A stretch of DNA of 64,000 bases from Irpex lacteus (taxonomy: Eukaryota > Basidiomycota > Agaricomycetes > Polyporales > Irpicaceae): the NCBI GenBank assembly GCA_001986395.2, contig MQVO02000019.1, positions 62,001 through 126,000 on the forward strand, written 5' to 3'. The translations under genes were made by a program, and so were the position numbers. Below are positions 35,401 to 46,263 of this stretch, one piece after another (the first letter of the stretch is position 1; each line of letters starts with the position of its first letter). Below the pieces are notes generated by a model. The model made no database searches and was not told where the DNA came from. It saw only the letters and a program-made list of their open reading frames with translations.

Positions 35401-36529
35401 TGTACAAGGTTGAGGATGAGTGAGGCTTGAATACGGGGGAGACCGGACAGAGAGTGCAGTCCGACAATGACGACGAGCGCAGCGAGTATCCATGACTGAC
35501 GTTTCAGAACATTGAAAAAGCGACCTTGCATCGCGAATGAATGCGTTAGCTCCCAGGAAAAAGCAATCGATCAGGATGATGCTCACCAGTATCTACTTCG
35601 AGAGGTGCGGTTGCGTGCACCGCAGGGTCTACCCCTCCATACAGACCGGCCTTCGCTTTCTGTCGATCCCACTGAGACCTCGTCGCGTTGCTCAGCCTAT
35701 CTGTTTCTTCAAGCAGGGCGCGCTCTAAAGCTTCCCGGCGCACACTGAGGGCAGGCTGCATGATAGAATCATACTGGTGTACAATGCCTAAGCTACTCTC
35801 CAACCAGCTCGAATAAACGGATACTTGCTGGGTCACCGGGTCTGACATATCAAGAGGCGCAGGATCCTCTTCCAGCGTCTTCGGAGTAGCCTTGAATCGA
35901 AGTGGCCCTATCTCGAGGAATCGTTGGTTCTTCATCTCAAATGTTTCTCGGATACCGATCAGCGCACTATGAGCCTCCGATAGGCTGTCCCTCTGAAGAA
36001 AAAATGAACAGTGAGTCACAATTGCATGACAGATGACTATACTTACAAGAGTTGGAATAGATGGACCCGCCTCTTGGATGGTAGGTGCTCCATCCTGTGA
36101 ACGCGCAGTAGTCAGTAACTATGGGGTAGTAGCAAGGAAGCCCATTCGTATTCTCACCGTGCGTCGCCGCTTCGACTTGGATTTGGATGTTGACGCTTCG
36201 GGAAGCGATGGTCCTGGTTCTCGCGGGTGCTTTCTCGATAGATCCAGACGATTTGGAGCGAATTCGCCTGGCGTTGGTGATGAGGAGGCGATGGTCGAGA
36301 GGAATATAGAGTCCCCAAACCGCGTGTCCTCATTCTGCGTCGAATTCTGGCCAGATCCTCCTATTTGCAGCCTTCCCGCCTCAGCGCGTTGCTCATCTGC
36401 GCGTACATGTCTTTGTTTGATTACCGACGACTGTAAGACACCTCTGCGCGTTATACCCTGGGGGTCTATCCAGGTCTGTGTACCACATTTACTGCACGTA
36501 CAGAGTTCATATGTCGCTGCAGTCGGCAT
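32432..36529 (-). CDS. Plavaka/Tnp2-like DNA transposase, intact, 1271 aa
   Basis: Transposase of the basidiomycete Plavaka/Tnp2 group (CACTA-like superfamily). Six exons: 36158-36529, 36047-36094, 35587-35992, 33987-35524, 33347-33938, 32432-33291 (3816 nt), closing without a stop. N-terminus has a Zn-ribbon-like CTCSKCG and a basic KSKSKRRRT. The central exon contains a CCPECFATY knuckle, FSLFVDWFNPFGNK, AIYMVCLNLPPELRYL, GIIPGPKEPE, PLVCDLPAARKTAGFSG, CSFCNV, YWDPTRYTVVDAMHNLYLGE. Later exons have LVPNHHMALHLRE and FGPVHAWWAFPFERYNGIIG. The conserved acidic/His positions of the core look present. An intact frame of this size suggests recent activity. I could not identify CACTA termini around it. 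Family call firm, exact subgroup less so. Confidence 0.88.
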
Positions 36530-36782
36530 CGTGGGTAGCGAAGCTGAGTGAATGAGAAGGCCGAGTCGATGTCAGAGAACAAAGAGCTTCTGGGAGCGTC
36601 TGCCTGCGCCACAAAGCGGGCGCTCGACTATATTTGGGCTGAAGATATAGAACGCTGCAGTGTTCATTTACCCTTCCGCGAACCGTTGGAATCTCTCACA
36701 CTGTCGCATATGTAGATCTTGTGAGAGTTTGATCGATAACATGACATATCTTAGAAATACGTGTCTGAAACTGCCGCAAGGA

Positions 36783-37958
36783 TTAGAGTACGCTGTAAAT
36801 CATACGACCCGACTCTACAGTCATTCTATCCCACTCTGTTCTAGTGGCGTATTTACCCCAAACACTAAGTACTTGTGTGTCAGGGAAGTGTCTCCCGTAA
36901 AACAAAGATATGCGGTAAAGGTTGGGGTGGTACTTGATTCGGGTGTTCGCTACCCTTCTGGACATAGAACGGCCAGTCAACCAGCCATAAATAAGCTCGT
37001 GCTCCTGTCGAAGACGTGAAATACGTCCCTCGCGATTCACGAGATCGTTAACCGAGTCCAGCATGAATTCCTCGAGCAAGGGAAGCTTCTTCAGCCCGTC
37101 GGCCATACGCTTTGCTGCCTTCCACAAACGACGAGCTGGTACTCTACCATTGCGCTGACATTGGGAAGGGGTGGTGGTGGTGAAATGTCGTTCAGCTTGG
37201 TAGACGCATCTATTGATGGGATATAGACTTACAACACAGGTGACGAGCTCCGTCAGCCGCAATTTGCGTAAATTTGGGGCGAAGGCTGCCACTTTGTCAA
37301 GGACATTGTAGTCGTCAGAATAGAATTGGAGCGTGAAGTGGGTGATATTCGCGTAGGGGATCGTCTGTTGTAACGCTACGGAGGTAAGGACGGCAGGAGT
37401 CTTGTTGTGTAGAGCAAGGCGGGTGATCGAGGGGGAACGGAAGTGGCGGAAGCAGCCTACGGAGCACTCGACGTTTCTCATGCTCGCTAGATCGACCTGA
37501 TGTAGTGCACATCGCCCTTCGTGTCCGCAGTCTCCGCCAAGGACCAGAACAAATAGGTTCTTGACGTTCCGTGCGTCCTCTAAGAAGCCGGCGACGGCGG
37601 AATGGGGTAGATTCGTTCTGAACCACTGCAATTCAGGCAACTCTACGTCTGCGAGGATAGTATCGACCTGAACTGGAAGGCGGAAGGGGAGTTCAAGGGT
37701 CAAATCGGTGAGGTGGGGCATGACCTGGAGACAACGCTTTATCAACGCAAAATCGAGCGCGACGTCCTCGAAGGGCATGTTAATCTCGAAAGTGTCGATG
37801 CGCTGTCCGAGGGCACGATCAGCGAGGAGCTCGGCTGCGAACTTCTGGAGATGCCCTGCGTAGGATATGCGTCGCACGGACTTGCAGTGGCGTAAGCGAC
37901 GCAACAGTACTAGCACAAAGAAAAGACGTACCGAAATGGCACCTGTGTTATGTTGCAT
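36783..37958 (-). CDS. LRR/F-box-like hypothetical protein, at least 348 aa
   Basis: Three exons from the ATG at 37958: 37932-37958, 37233-37880, 36783-37154, in frame, with introns of 51 and 78 nt. The product has loosely repeated leucine-rich segments such as LTDLTLELPFRLPVQV, FRSPSITRLALHN and APNLRKLRLTEL, as in the LRR half of Agaricomycete F-box proteins, and ends with a Trp/Tyr-rich block. An upstream exon (about 38008-38130, FKDQCTVSLALVPSHNSQQL) joins in phase and may encode the F-box-like N-terminus, but I found no ATG for it. If F-box, it would act as a substrate receptor of an SCF ubiquitin ligase. Function uncertain. Confidence 0.55.
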   Translation of the reverse strand: MQHNTGAISVRLFFVLVLLRRLRHCKSVRRISYAGHLQKFAAELLADRALGQRIDTFEINMPFEDVALDFALIKRCLQVMPHLTDLTLELPFRLPVQVDTILADVELPELQWFRTNLPHSAVAGFLEDARNVKNLFVLVLGGDCGHEGRCALHQVDLASMRNVECSVGCFRHFRSPSITRLALHNKTPAVLTSVALQQTIPYANITHFTLQFYSDDYNVLDKVAAFAPNLRKLRLTELVTCVVSLYPINRCVYQAERHFTTTTPSQCQRNGRVPARRLWKAAKRMADGLKKLPLLEEFMLDSVNDLVNREGRISRLRQEHELIYGWLTGRSMSRRVANTRIKYHPNLYRISLFYGRHFPDTQVLSVWGKYATRTEWDRMTVESGRMIYSVL

Positions 37959-38133
37959 GATCTGTAGAAGATATTGTCAGCGTAAGAAGTATTCTGCATC
38001 GCAATACTAGCCTGCTGCATCGTATATACCATGGAGCGTTACTGAAGAGCTGCTGGGAGTTATGGGAGGGAACAAGAGCGAGGGAAACTGTGCATTGGTC
38101 TTTGAAAGAGGAGCTCTTTGAGGATGTCACCAC

Positions 38134-38673
38134 GTGTTGCCGATGCTATCTGAAGCTACAAGTTGCCACTCGGAGGGCGCGCCGCCGACGGATAGTAGAG
38201 AGTATTAGCAGAGTTGCACATAGAAGCCGAAAGATGAGCTGAGAGCATCGTAGTCGCCACCCCGACTCACCTAGGATGCGGTAGCGAGAAGGAAAAGTAA
38301 GAGGAGCTCTCTCACCGAATCGCCATTACTGCTTTGCTACATATGTCAGTTACAACGGCGTGTGCCAAGATAGACATTAGAACCAGGTATAATGTCGGAA
38401 GCAGAGAGTGCGAGTGCGAGGGTTAGATAGGAAGGTGAGCCTACATGAACATAGCCATCTTCAAGAAGTCGACGCGCAATCACACTTGAGCTTGAGCTTG
38501 GGCGCCCGATTGTGATTGTGATATCTCAGAGACTGAGCGCCGTCGGGGCACTCTTCCGCGACTCACAATGTCCCATTTGTCTCTCAACGATCTTTTCTGC
38601 GACATGGCGCAACCAGCCTCCACTCACCTCTCTTGCCCCTTCAATTCATGCCCCTCGCGAACGAGTCTGCCTA
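38134..38673. other. Divergent intergenic region
   Basis: About 540 bases between the minus-strand LRR-like gene and the plus-strand coiled-coil gene. An in-frame ATG at 38512 lies upstream of the start I chose, so part of this may be coding. Confidence 0.35.
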
Positions 38674-40478
38674 ATGAAAGACTCAGCATCAATTTCTTCC
38701 CTCAACCCCAAGATGCAGTCATACGGTGAGAACGGAGAAGACGCTATGAATACAACGGCCAGCGAAAGTGAAGGCCCAAGTGCGCTAGACAGTGGCCTCC
38801 CCGACGACAGTTCTGCGCCGACCCTCGAAAGTTTCAAGGTCTCTTCCCCTGTCGCAGACAAGCCCCCCATGAACCCGACTCCGCAGTCGGGACAATTGAC
38901 CTTGAACAGACCAGGACCACCTGCGCGTTCCGCGGCCACAGGGAGTCGCTATCGTCTACAAGAACCCACCGTCTACGTTAGTCTCCCGGGAACAGCCATC
39001 GAGCCCTCGGAGCCATCTACAAATATGCGAGACATGCAGCAGGATCTTCTTGAAGGTCTCGGGGGCGTCGAGAGGAAACTCTCTGAACTGTGCGTAACAT
39101 ACGGCCTCCCTCATCTATCCCTTTTGACTTTCAACCCAGTGGGGCCCAAGTACATGCTCACAGGGAGCAATGGGAGACTCAGCTCGCGTCGTTACTGAAG
39201 CATGTCTCGGGCCTTCAAAAGGATGTCAACACCATCTCTCTCTCTCTCGGAGCAGTGCGCCGCAAACAGGTCAGTGTCCCGGTATCGCTAGTAGGCATTA
39301 TTTAAAGATATTGAAGGAGTCCAATCGAATGAAAATCAAAGAATACGAAGACAGTCTCCAAGCTGCCAAGATTTCCTGGGAAGACGGTGAAGAAAGGCTG
39401 AAGAGCATTGTTGCAAGAGCACAAAGTAGGTTTGGGACATTCTTCTCCACATTCTACGCTTCTCACGAAACTAGTATCATTGCAAACTCGGCGTACGGAG
39501 CTTGAGAAGTCTTTAGCTCAATTTCCGATCGAAGAATCGTCTATTCGAAAAGATCTCAACCAAATACGTGTTTCCGTGAGTGTCTTGGGTGGCAAGGTTC
39601 GTGGAGTAGAGGGTCGCGTAGCGGTGTGCGAGACCGAGGGCGAAGCCAACACTATGGCCTTGGAAAAGGTGTCGATGGACGTCGCCGACGTTCGAGGCCA
39701 GTTATCTGGAGCCCAGATAATCGCCCCTGAAACCAGTGGTGCGAACTCAGAGACAAGATCCAGCTCTGTCGCTTCATCACCTCTTATAATCGGCTCCAAT
39801 CTTGATTCCTCTGTCGAATACTCCTCCCAGACGGGCGCGATGTCCGCGAATACGTCATCTGACTGGGTCGAGGTAAGCACGACGGCTGCTACCGTTTCAT
39901 CTGCTCCTCTGACCTTTCACTAGGCGTTTGATTCGGACACTCGAAATGAAACCGATAGTTTGCACTCTTCGGGCGACGAAGGGTCCAGCTCGCAGCTATT
40001 TGACCCCTCCGCTACTGTCACGCTTCCGGAGCCTCCCTGTTCGATCAGCTCTAGTCCCGAAGACCCCTCGTACCCCCTCCCCCGTACAACTGCGGAGCAC
40101 AAGCGTCAGCAAGCCATGATCAGTGTCGTACGCGGCAGCGAAGTGAACAATACGCTCGAGGTTTTTTTGCGGCCTCTCCTGACGATCTATGATCTCATCT
40201 TCTGCCGCGGTGATCGCTATTCCTTCCAGTTTCGCGAGAGGTTTATTTCGCTGCTCGGAAACCCGGGGACCTCGGAAAGGCGGCGTTTCTGGGTCGTAGC
40301 CATAGCCCTCGTAGCAGTGTTTCTTCTAACGTCCGACCCGTGGCGAGCGCGTCGTGTTCTAGAAAGGCCTGCGTACGAAGCCTTCCAGCGCAGAAGGAAC
40401 TTACTCCGCTGGTCCACTCCAGATATCATTGACGGTATCCTGACCTACTACTTGACCAATTTCATGTACTTTATCTAG
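38674..40478 (+). CDS. Coiled-coil, single-pass membrane protein of unknown function, 538 aa
   Basis: Five exons: 38674-39089, 39140-39269, 39308-39425, 39475-39872, 39924-40478 (1617 nt, in frame). N-terminal 130 residues are Ser/Pro-rich; residues about 110-290 contain heptad-like coiled-coil segments (ILKESNRMKIKEYEDSLQAAK, then TRRTELEKSLAQF and similar). A Ser-rich acidic linker follows, and near residue 475 a hydrophobic helix, FWVVAIALVAVFLLT. The C-terminus after it is basic, then YYLTNFMYFI. Start is ambiguous: in-frame ATGs also occur at 38512 and 38713. I do not recognise a family. The layout would suit a tail-region anchored scaffold, which is inference only. Confidence 0.7.
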
Positions 40479-40687
40479 AGACCTGGTATCTTTTCCTCCG
40501 TACTGTAGATGCTGAAATAATGATATCGATGTGTTTGAATCAACATCCGATTAAGGTTCATCGCCATGCATGATTAGATTAATTAATAATGAATATATGA
40601 ATCGAGATCGATACTACGCCGAGCGGCTACTGCGCAGCTAGGTGAGGCAGCCGTAAGAATCTCAGAAAAATACATTATTTGCGTATG

Positions 40688-41676
40688 CTAGAAGTAGGAC
40701 AGCTTGTGCAGAGGAAAGAACAGTTCCCATGGAGCATCATGAGCGCCCCTAACCTCCTCTTGTTCCTTCTCCCACTGAGCGAGCTCGGCCACAAGCTCCT
40801 TTGCCCAAATGCATCGTACAGGAGGGGAAGTGATAGTCTCCCTACACACCGGGCAAGTATATGTAGGCTTCGGCGAAGCGACGTAGAGATCCCGCAGCTC
40901 GTGCATCATTTGGTTGCGTTCTAATTCAGAATGATACGGCTCCCGGAGACTCTCTAGGAAACTCTCGAGTAGATCAGAGCGCGGGTCCCAGCCCTCGTTC
41001 TCGTCGCAGTAATTTGTGAGTATCTTCCGGAACCACTCTTCGATGCAGGTTTCACAGAAAGTATGCCCGCATGGCAGGCTACTCTCCATAGACGTTGCGT
41101 CAGTAGAGCTTTGAAGAACATTGATTATGCGGAACGTACACAGAAGGTTGCCACATCCTCTCATCACAAACTTCGCACACGGACCTCATCTCCAAGCTCT
41201 CCATAACTTCCTTGTGCGTGTTCAAAGATTCAGTTACTTCGGCGAGCTGAGCTTTGAGGTCCTCGGTTTGCTGTGTGGCCTTTCGGTTACACAGATCAAC
41301 CGCGTAGGCTTTAGGACTCACCTTGGAAGCCTGTGTGGCTTCGGTCTTGAGCTGCTTATTTTCCTGGAGGCATGTATGAGGGAAGCATATCACGTTGGCG
41401 AGTAGTGCAGCTTACCTCTTTGAGTCTGCGTACCGTCCTCTCCAGCACGCTCACACTCATGAGAGACACAGACTGACTCGCATCTTCCTCCGAAGATAGT
41501 TCGATAGTATCGAGTATAACGCGTTTCTGCCTCTTCGGCGGCTTGGACTTTCGTGAGCCGTCAGAGGCTGGCATAACAGCAGCTATTTGCGAGGTTGATG
41601 GTGTGCACTGAGCAGAAGGGTTAGCAGAGGCGACAGGAGCGACTGGAAGCAATGGGCCTCCTTGAACAAAGGCCAT
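40688..41676 (-). CDS. RING-finger protein, probable E3 ubiquitin ligase, 292 aa
   Basis: Three exons: 41416-41676, 41142-41363, 40688-41083 (879 nt, in frame). Residues about 60-150 form a basic region and a coiled coil (KQLKTEATQASK...LAEVTESLNTHKEVME). The RING starts CEVCDERMWQ and runs on across an intron to LPCGHTFCETCIEEWF, and closes with YTCPVCRETI, giving the C3HC4 pattern with an unusually long insert of about 55 residues between the two halves. RING proteins pass ubiquitin from E2 to substrate; partners are unknown. Similar coiled-coil plus RING proteins are frequent in Agaricomycetes. It ends 210 bases from the convergent coiled-coil gene. Confidence 0.83.
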
Positions 41677-42449
41677 TGTGCGGAGTCGCCTCACAAAGGA
41701 CCGCAAGCACACACCTCACATCCCTACCTCTTCCACAGGGAGTCTTTCTAGGCTCAAGAGGTGTAGACAGGGAAAAACACTGATCGTTCTACAGGCGTAT
41801 CAATGCGAGAGGGCTCGAAATGATGCAGTGGAAGAAAGGCGGGGAGCTACGCCAGGCGTGGGAGGATCGTTGCTTGTACGTCGACTCAGTTTTCTTTGTG
41901 ATGTGTACGTTGGTTGATCTATGCTCGTATAGCTTCGGCAATGCCGAAATGAAGATGTTTCTAGACGGGTACCGGTGGAACAAGTGGGACCCGTCGCAAT
42001 TCGTACTGTTCAGGGAGTCTTTAAGGTTGAACTCGGACGACTGAGATATGTGCCTTACGGAAGCAACGCAGTGCTTATGACGCAACAACACTTCGTCGCT
42101 TGTTGCCGCGATCGAGGGCAATCAGGGGCAATCGGGAGCTGTTAATCTGAGTCTAAAAATACGATAACGACAACTGTAGCGGAGACGATAATAATAAACT
42201 GGATTCATCGAGATATTCAATCTAATTACTGGGCGTAGTGTAGAAGAGTCGCAAAGCACGGAAAAAAATAACTAAGCCCACAGCAACTACCAGCTGGCCC
42301 AGATAATAGCAGAGACGAACCTGCGTCCCGAGCTTAGTGGGAATGACAGCAGGTAATAATACGAACTTACGAGAAACGACGGCCTAGACTGTGCGGCTGC
42401 GTGATTTGAGCGAATTGCTTGTTCCTTCCGCGCTGCAGTCAAGGGAGTA
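41677..42449. other. Intergenic, 773 bases, one doubtful small frame
   Basis: A plus-strand frame at 41820-42044 (about 74 codons, ending FLDGYRWNKWDPSQFVLF) looks protein-like but has no family and no clear partner exon; I leave it as possible only. Confidence 0.3.
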
Positions 42450-43729
42450 TCAAGTATCATCAAGCATATGGATACGATTCTGCTTACGCTGCGCAGTCCA
42501 CACGATTATATCACACGGTGCCGTCGCCGAGGTGACTCCGGTGGCAAGAAGAATACTGTCCTTCTGCATCTCCTGGCTCACCTGATGGCTTGCAGCAATG
42601 GCGAGTATCCGCGTGCTTCCTGTAAGAGATATCAGCTGTAACCGTAAGACGATTGAAACCAACGTACTGCCCGTATTGAAGTGGCTGTGAATATGTTTAG
42701 TTGCCGGGTCCCACAGACGGACCTTTCCAGCAGAACTTCCCGTGAGAAGCGCATAGCCTTCATGTACGAACAATACGGGAAGAGGGCGATGCTCTTCGCC
42801 TGAAGCCTGCAGGGTTTTGTGTCTTCCAGTCTCAAATCGATAGACTTCAAAAGACCCTCGACAGTTCGACGTAGCGAGGGTGGATCCGTCGGGGGATAGA
42901 TCGCAACTTCCGCTGGGTGAAGGTGAGTATGTAGCCTCCGTAATCAAGGGATGTAACTCACATTACGCGGCTGTAGGGTATGGATCTGAGAATCCCATAG
43001 GTATTGGTGTCGTGGACTCTGTGTATGAGGTTAGTGACTCGTTGTAAGTAGCGTCAGTATATGACTCACGTAATACCGTGATGCATGTAGGCTACCAGAA
43101 GAGTTTTCTCTGTATCCGTCTGCATGAAAAACAAGCCAGTAACGATAAGCTCTGCGGAGCTCATAGGCGACGGAGGTGGGCTTTCTAACTCTGCGACCTG
43201 CTCCCATTTCTCTACAGGCGAGTTCACTGTATTGAAGCGGAGGGGGGCACATTGATGAGAACGCACCGTCTGCTTCTGCCTTCCAAACACGAACTTGCTT
43301 CTGCGCACCAGATACCACGCGATCTTCGTCCACGGCTAACTTCTCGACCGGATAATCGTGAGCTCGGATACCAAGGATAGATATTTTATTCTTAATAAAT
43401 GGTTATAAGGTTCGACTTCGTTGACATCTCGAGAGGGTTTATGTACTTACGGATGTGAGCGTAACTTCCGCGATACTGCCATCTTGAATTCCGCAGATGA
43501 AGGAGTCGTTCCGGTTCTCCTTCCACGCACAGGTCAACACACTGACACGACCTTTGCTCATTGACGTAGAGGAGGTTAGGAGTCTCTGCGTCTTTAGATC
43601 CCATACGCATATGTTCCCTTCTATCCCGCCACTCGCAAGGAGGGATCCGTCTGGGCTGAAAGACAGACATGTAACACCCTTCGGGTGACCATCTTTGAGA
43701 CGATACGACTCTCGATAATGGCACGACAT
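42450..43729 (-). CDS. WD40-repeat protein, 343 aa
   Basis: Six exons: 43451-43729, 43267-43390, 43070-43226, 42962-43018, 42668-42912, 42450-42619 (1032 nt, in frame). WD units are visible: GVTCLSFSPDGSLLASGGIEG-NICVWDLKT, DEDRVVSGAQKQVRVWK, CDLSPDGSTLATSNCRGSFEVYRF, EGYALLTGSSAGKVRLWD and ATGVTSATAPCDIIVWT. That implies a beta-propeller scaffold; partners are unknown. It matches the type of short WD40 proteins found widely in Agaricomycetes. The ATG at 43729 was preferred over one at 43828 because the sequence between them is CT-rich leader. The last exon end is less certain: GTAAGC after the final WD could be another donor. Confidence 0.75.
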
Positions 43730-43951
43730 GTATGATAGGCGTAGAATAGATGTTCGACAGTGAGAGAGGAGGGACAGGGAGGTACAGGGAGAGAAGGAAG
43801 AGAACAAAGACAGCCGCGCTAGCGCCATTGCTCAACGGCACGCGTTCGATCGAATTACAGCACGATCGTGCAAGACGCACACGAGAGGGAGTGGTGGCTT
43901 TTTATTGTGAAAAGGAAATTTAGAATAGATCAGAGATGTACATTTTGCTAT

Positions 43952-45270
43952 CTACGGCGCTCGCTTCTTCGCGGTCTTCGACGCCCACTGTTCACTGACC
44001 CAAGATGGCTCCTTGCGGACAGGCGTCACCGTCAGCTTTCTGCCGTCGCTGGGACGTGCATACCCGAGCCAGATTCTCTTCCAGACCGCCTTGCCTGTGT
44101 TGTCCTTCTCCCAAATCCACAATTGATAGGTCTCTTGCACCCTGTTTATAAATACGTCCTCTAACTCTATGTCGCTGCGAGAAGAGAAGTCGGGGGGATG
44201 TGCAATCAAGATGGCCGACTGAGACTCGAACCATGCCGCACGCTTGGTATGATGCCTGAGGTAGCTATCGACGGGGAGCTCGTCGATGGGATTGGCGTTC
44301 TTGTCGATGGACTCGAGAGCGGGCGTGCCAGTGGATGAGAACGGGGCAGGTGCAGCAGACATGGAGCGTGTTATCGGACGACCCTGAGCATTGACGGGAG
44401 GTGGGGGAGTCGACAAGGCGCGCGATGAGACAGATGCAGAACTCTGGAGTTTCGTGTTCCCTTTAGCCTTCCCCTTCCCCTTACTCGGCGGAGCGATAGA
44501 AGCGGATGCACTAGTGAAGGCCGCATTAACCACGTCTCCTGCGAGGGGGGACAAGAACTCATTAGGAGGAACAGAGGCAGAGCGCAATGCGGGCGTCGTA
44601 GCTAAGCGAAGTGGGGGTGGGGGAAGGCTGATCGGCTCGAACTGAGACATATGCATGTCAGGCTGGTGGACCGCCCACGAGAAAGGCTTCGCAGTATTGA
44701 GCGGGGTATAGTTTGGCGAGAGAGACGAGGGCCCTTCGCTCGGGCTACGGTGAGGCTTGACGTTCGAGGGCGCAAAACGGACGCTATGTGCACTGGCGAT
44801 ACCTGCCTGGCTCGCAGGTAGGGAGGTAGAGGCGGTACAGGGGGATGAGTCGTTTCCTGAGGAGGGTGGGGAGAGGGTGGCCTCGGTTGTACCGCCACCG
44901 CTTTCATTATCACTAAGGCTGCCACTAAACATAAGGGACATCCGTGACACGTAGATGAAGATACATACCTGAGTTCCTCAAATCTTCTAAGCATGGTTGG
45001 AATAAGGTCACTCTCTGGTTCCTGCGATTCGTCACCATGGTGTAGAGTAGAGACTTCACCAGGACGAAGCACGGCGCTGGCTGCATATGCGAAATCAGGT
45101 GCGGAGTATGCAGGGGGCGCGACTGGAGATTGGGTGAATCGACGATAGAGGCTTTGCGACTTAGGAAACACTACAGCGACCAGCACTGCAGCAGTCACAA
45201 GCTCAGCGAGGGCATGCCACTCGAAAGTTGCGGGGAGCATATTGACGTTCGATGATGCCGTCCTTCGCAA
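43952..45270 (-). CDS. Ser/Pro-rich protein with N-terminal membrane helix, 424 aa
   Basis: Two exons, 44969-45270 and 43952-44924 (1275 nt, in frame). Near the N-terminus is a hydrophobic stretch, LAELVTAAVLVAVVF. The middle 200 residues are low-complexity Ser/Pro/Ala with a Lys-rich KGKGKAKG patch. The C-terminal 110 residues look folded: DSYLRHHTKRAAWFESQSA, ELEDVFINRVQETYQLWIW and KRIWLGYARPSDGRKL. I do not know this C-terminal block by name. The start could lie further upstream if another exon exists near 45320-45470. Confidence 0.65.
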
Positions 45271-45934
45271 TGCGCAGAGAGTTATAACTTGAGACGTGAC
45301 AAAGGAGGTAAAAGTGTGATTATGGACCCAGAACTCACATCATAGTCGGATCGCAGGGGTTTATAAAACAAAGCGCCTTGACGCCGGTAGCAATTGACAG
45401 TGACCGAGGAGTCTTCGAGGGACGACCATCGCTGTGGGAGGAGGGGGACGTGAGAGGAGACGAGGTACATCTTGGGCCAATATACTACTTGCGGGGTGAC
45501 AGAGGATGGGAGACGATATCACTCATGAGAAATCTCGGGAAATGGACAATCGCAACGAGGCGAGCGGAAATCCGATCAAAAGGGCGAGCGTCGTGCCTAG
45601 AACGTTCCGTCACAATGCTGCAAATCTCGTACGCACGCACAAGCCTCAGATACCTATCCTTCCACTGACGTACTTTGCTGGTTCTGGTAGCTTTCTTTCA
45701 TGAACTCGTAGGCCAGGAAACCAGGCTACGCCGCGTTTGAGAATGTTGTTGCTCGTACCCCGGAAATGTCGGAGGCTGTCTCGTGGTTGGTTCAAGACAT
45801 CGCTCGCGGCTGCAACTCAATGCTCAGGGCTGATGTAACCCCCGAAATGTTGCATCCCCGCACTCCGCCCGACTACTAAAGCTTCGTAGTGCGACACGAT
45901 GCTAGCGAGTTGTATCTCTCCCCAAACACCAACC
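45271..45934. other. Intergenic region
   Basis: About 660 bases between divergent genes. A 96-codon plus frame (45378-45668) has no motif. Confidence 0.3.
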
Positions 45935-46263
45935 ATGGCCACTGCAAATCCCAGTCCCACCAACGGCTGCAACTCCTTAATGGGAACCCAAGTAGCCAGA
46001 CTCAAGGTTGTTCTGAGTGCAGACTTGCCCCCTCGGCTCGCGAACCAAACCATCGTGAGTGGACTCCCAGTTATACGTGCACATGCTCACCGGTTCGTCA
46101 GCCCTGTGAGGTGGTCTTCGACTCTGACACTCGCGCTATCCAACCAGGTCAGCCTCTCAACGCGTCGCTGATGGTCGCCGAGGAGTACGCTCCGTATGTC
46201 TCCGCATCTATGGAGACTTGTATTCGCTCCGTGGCCCTTGTGCGAGACGTCGCTCGTTTGTGA
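45935..46263 (+). CDS. Small hypothetical protein, 93 aa
   Basis: Two exons, 45935-46054 and 46102-46263, joined by a 47-base intron (GTGAGT...GTCAG) in phase 0. The predicted product begins MATANPSPTNGCNSLMG and ends VALVRDVARL. No signal peptide, helix or motif stands out. Both exons show reasonable composition and the splice sites are consensus, but without a homologue in mind this remains a weak call. Confidence 0.4.

Noticed and set aside
36033..36551. 172-codon plus-strand frame
   Set aside because: Antisense of the transposase N-terminal exon.
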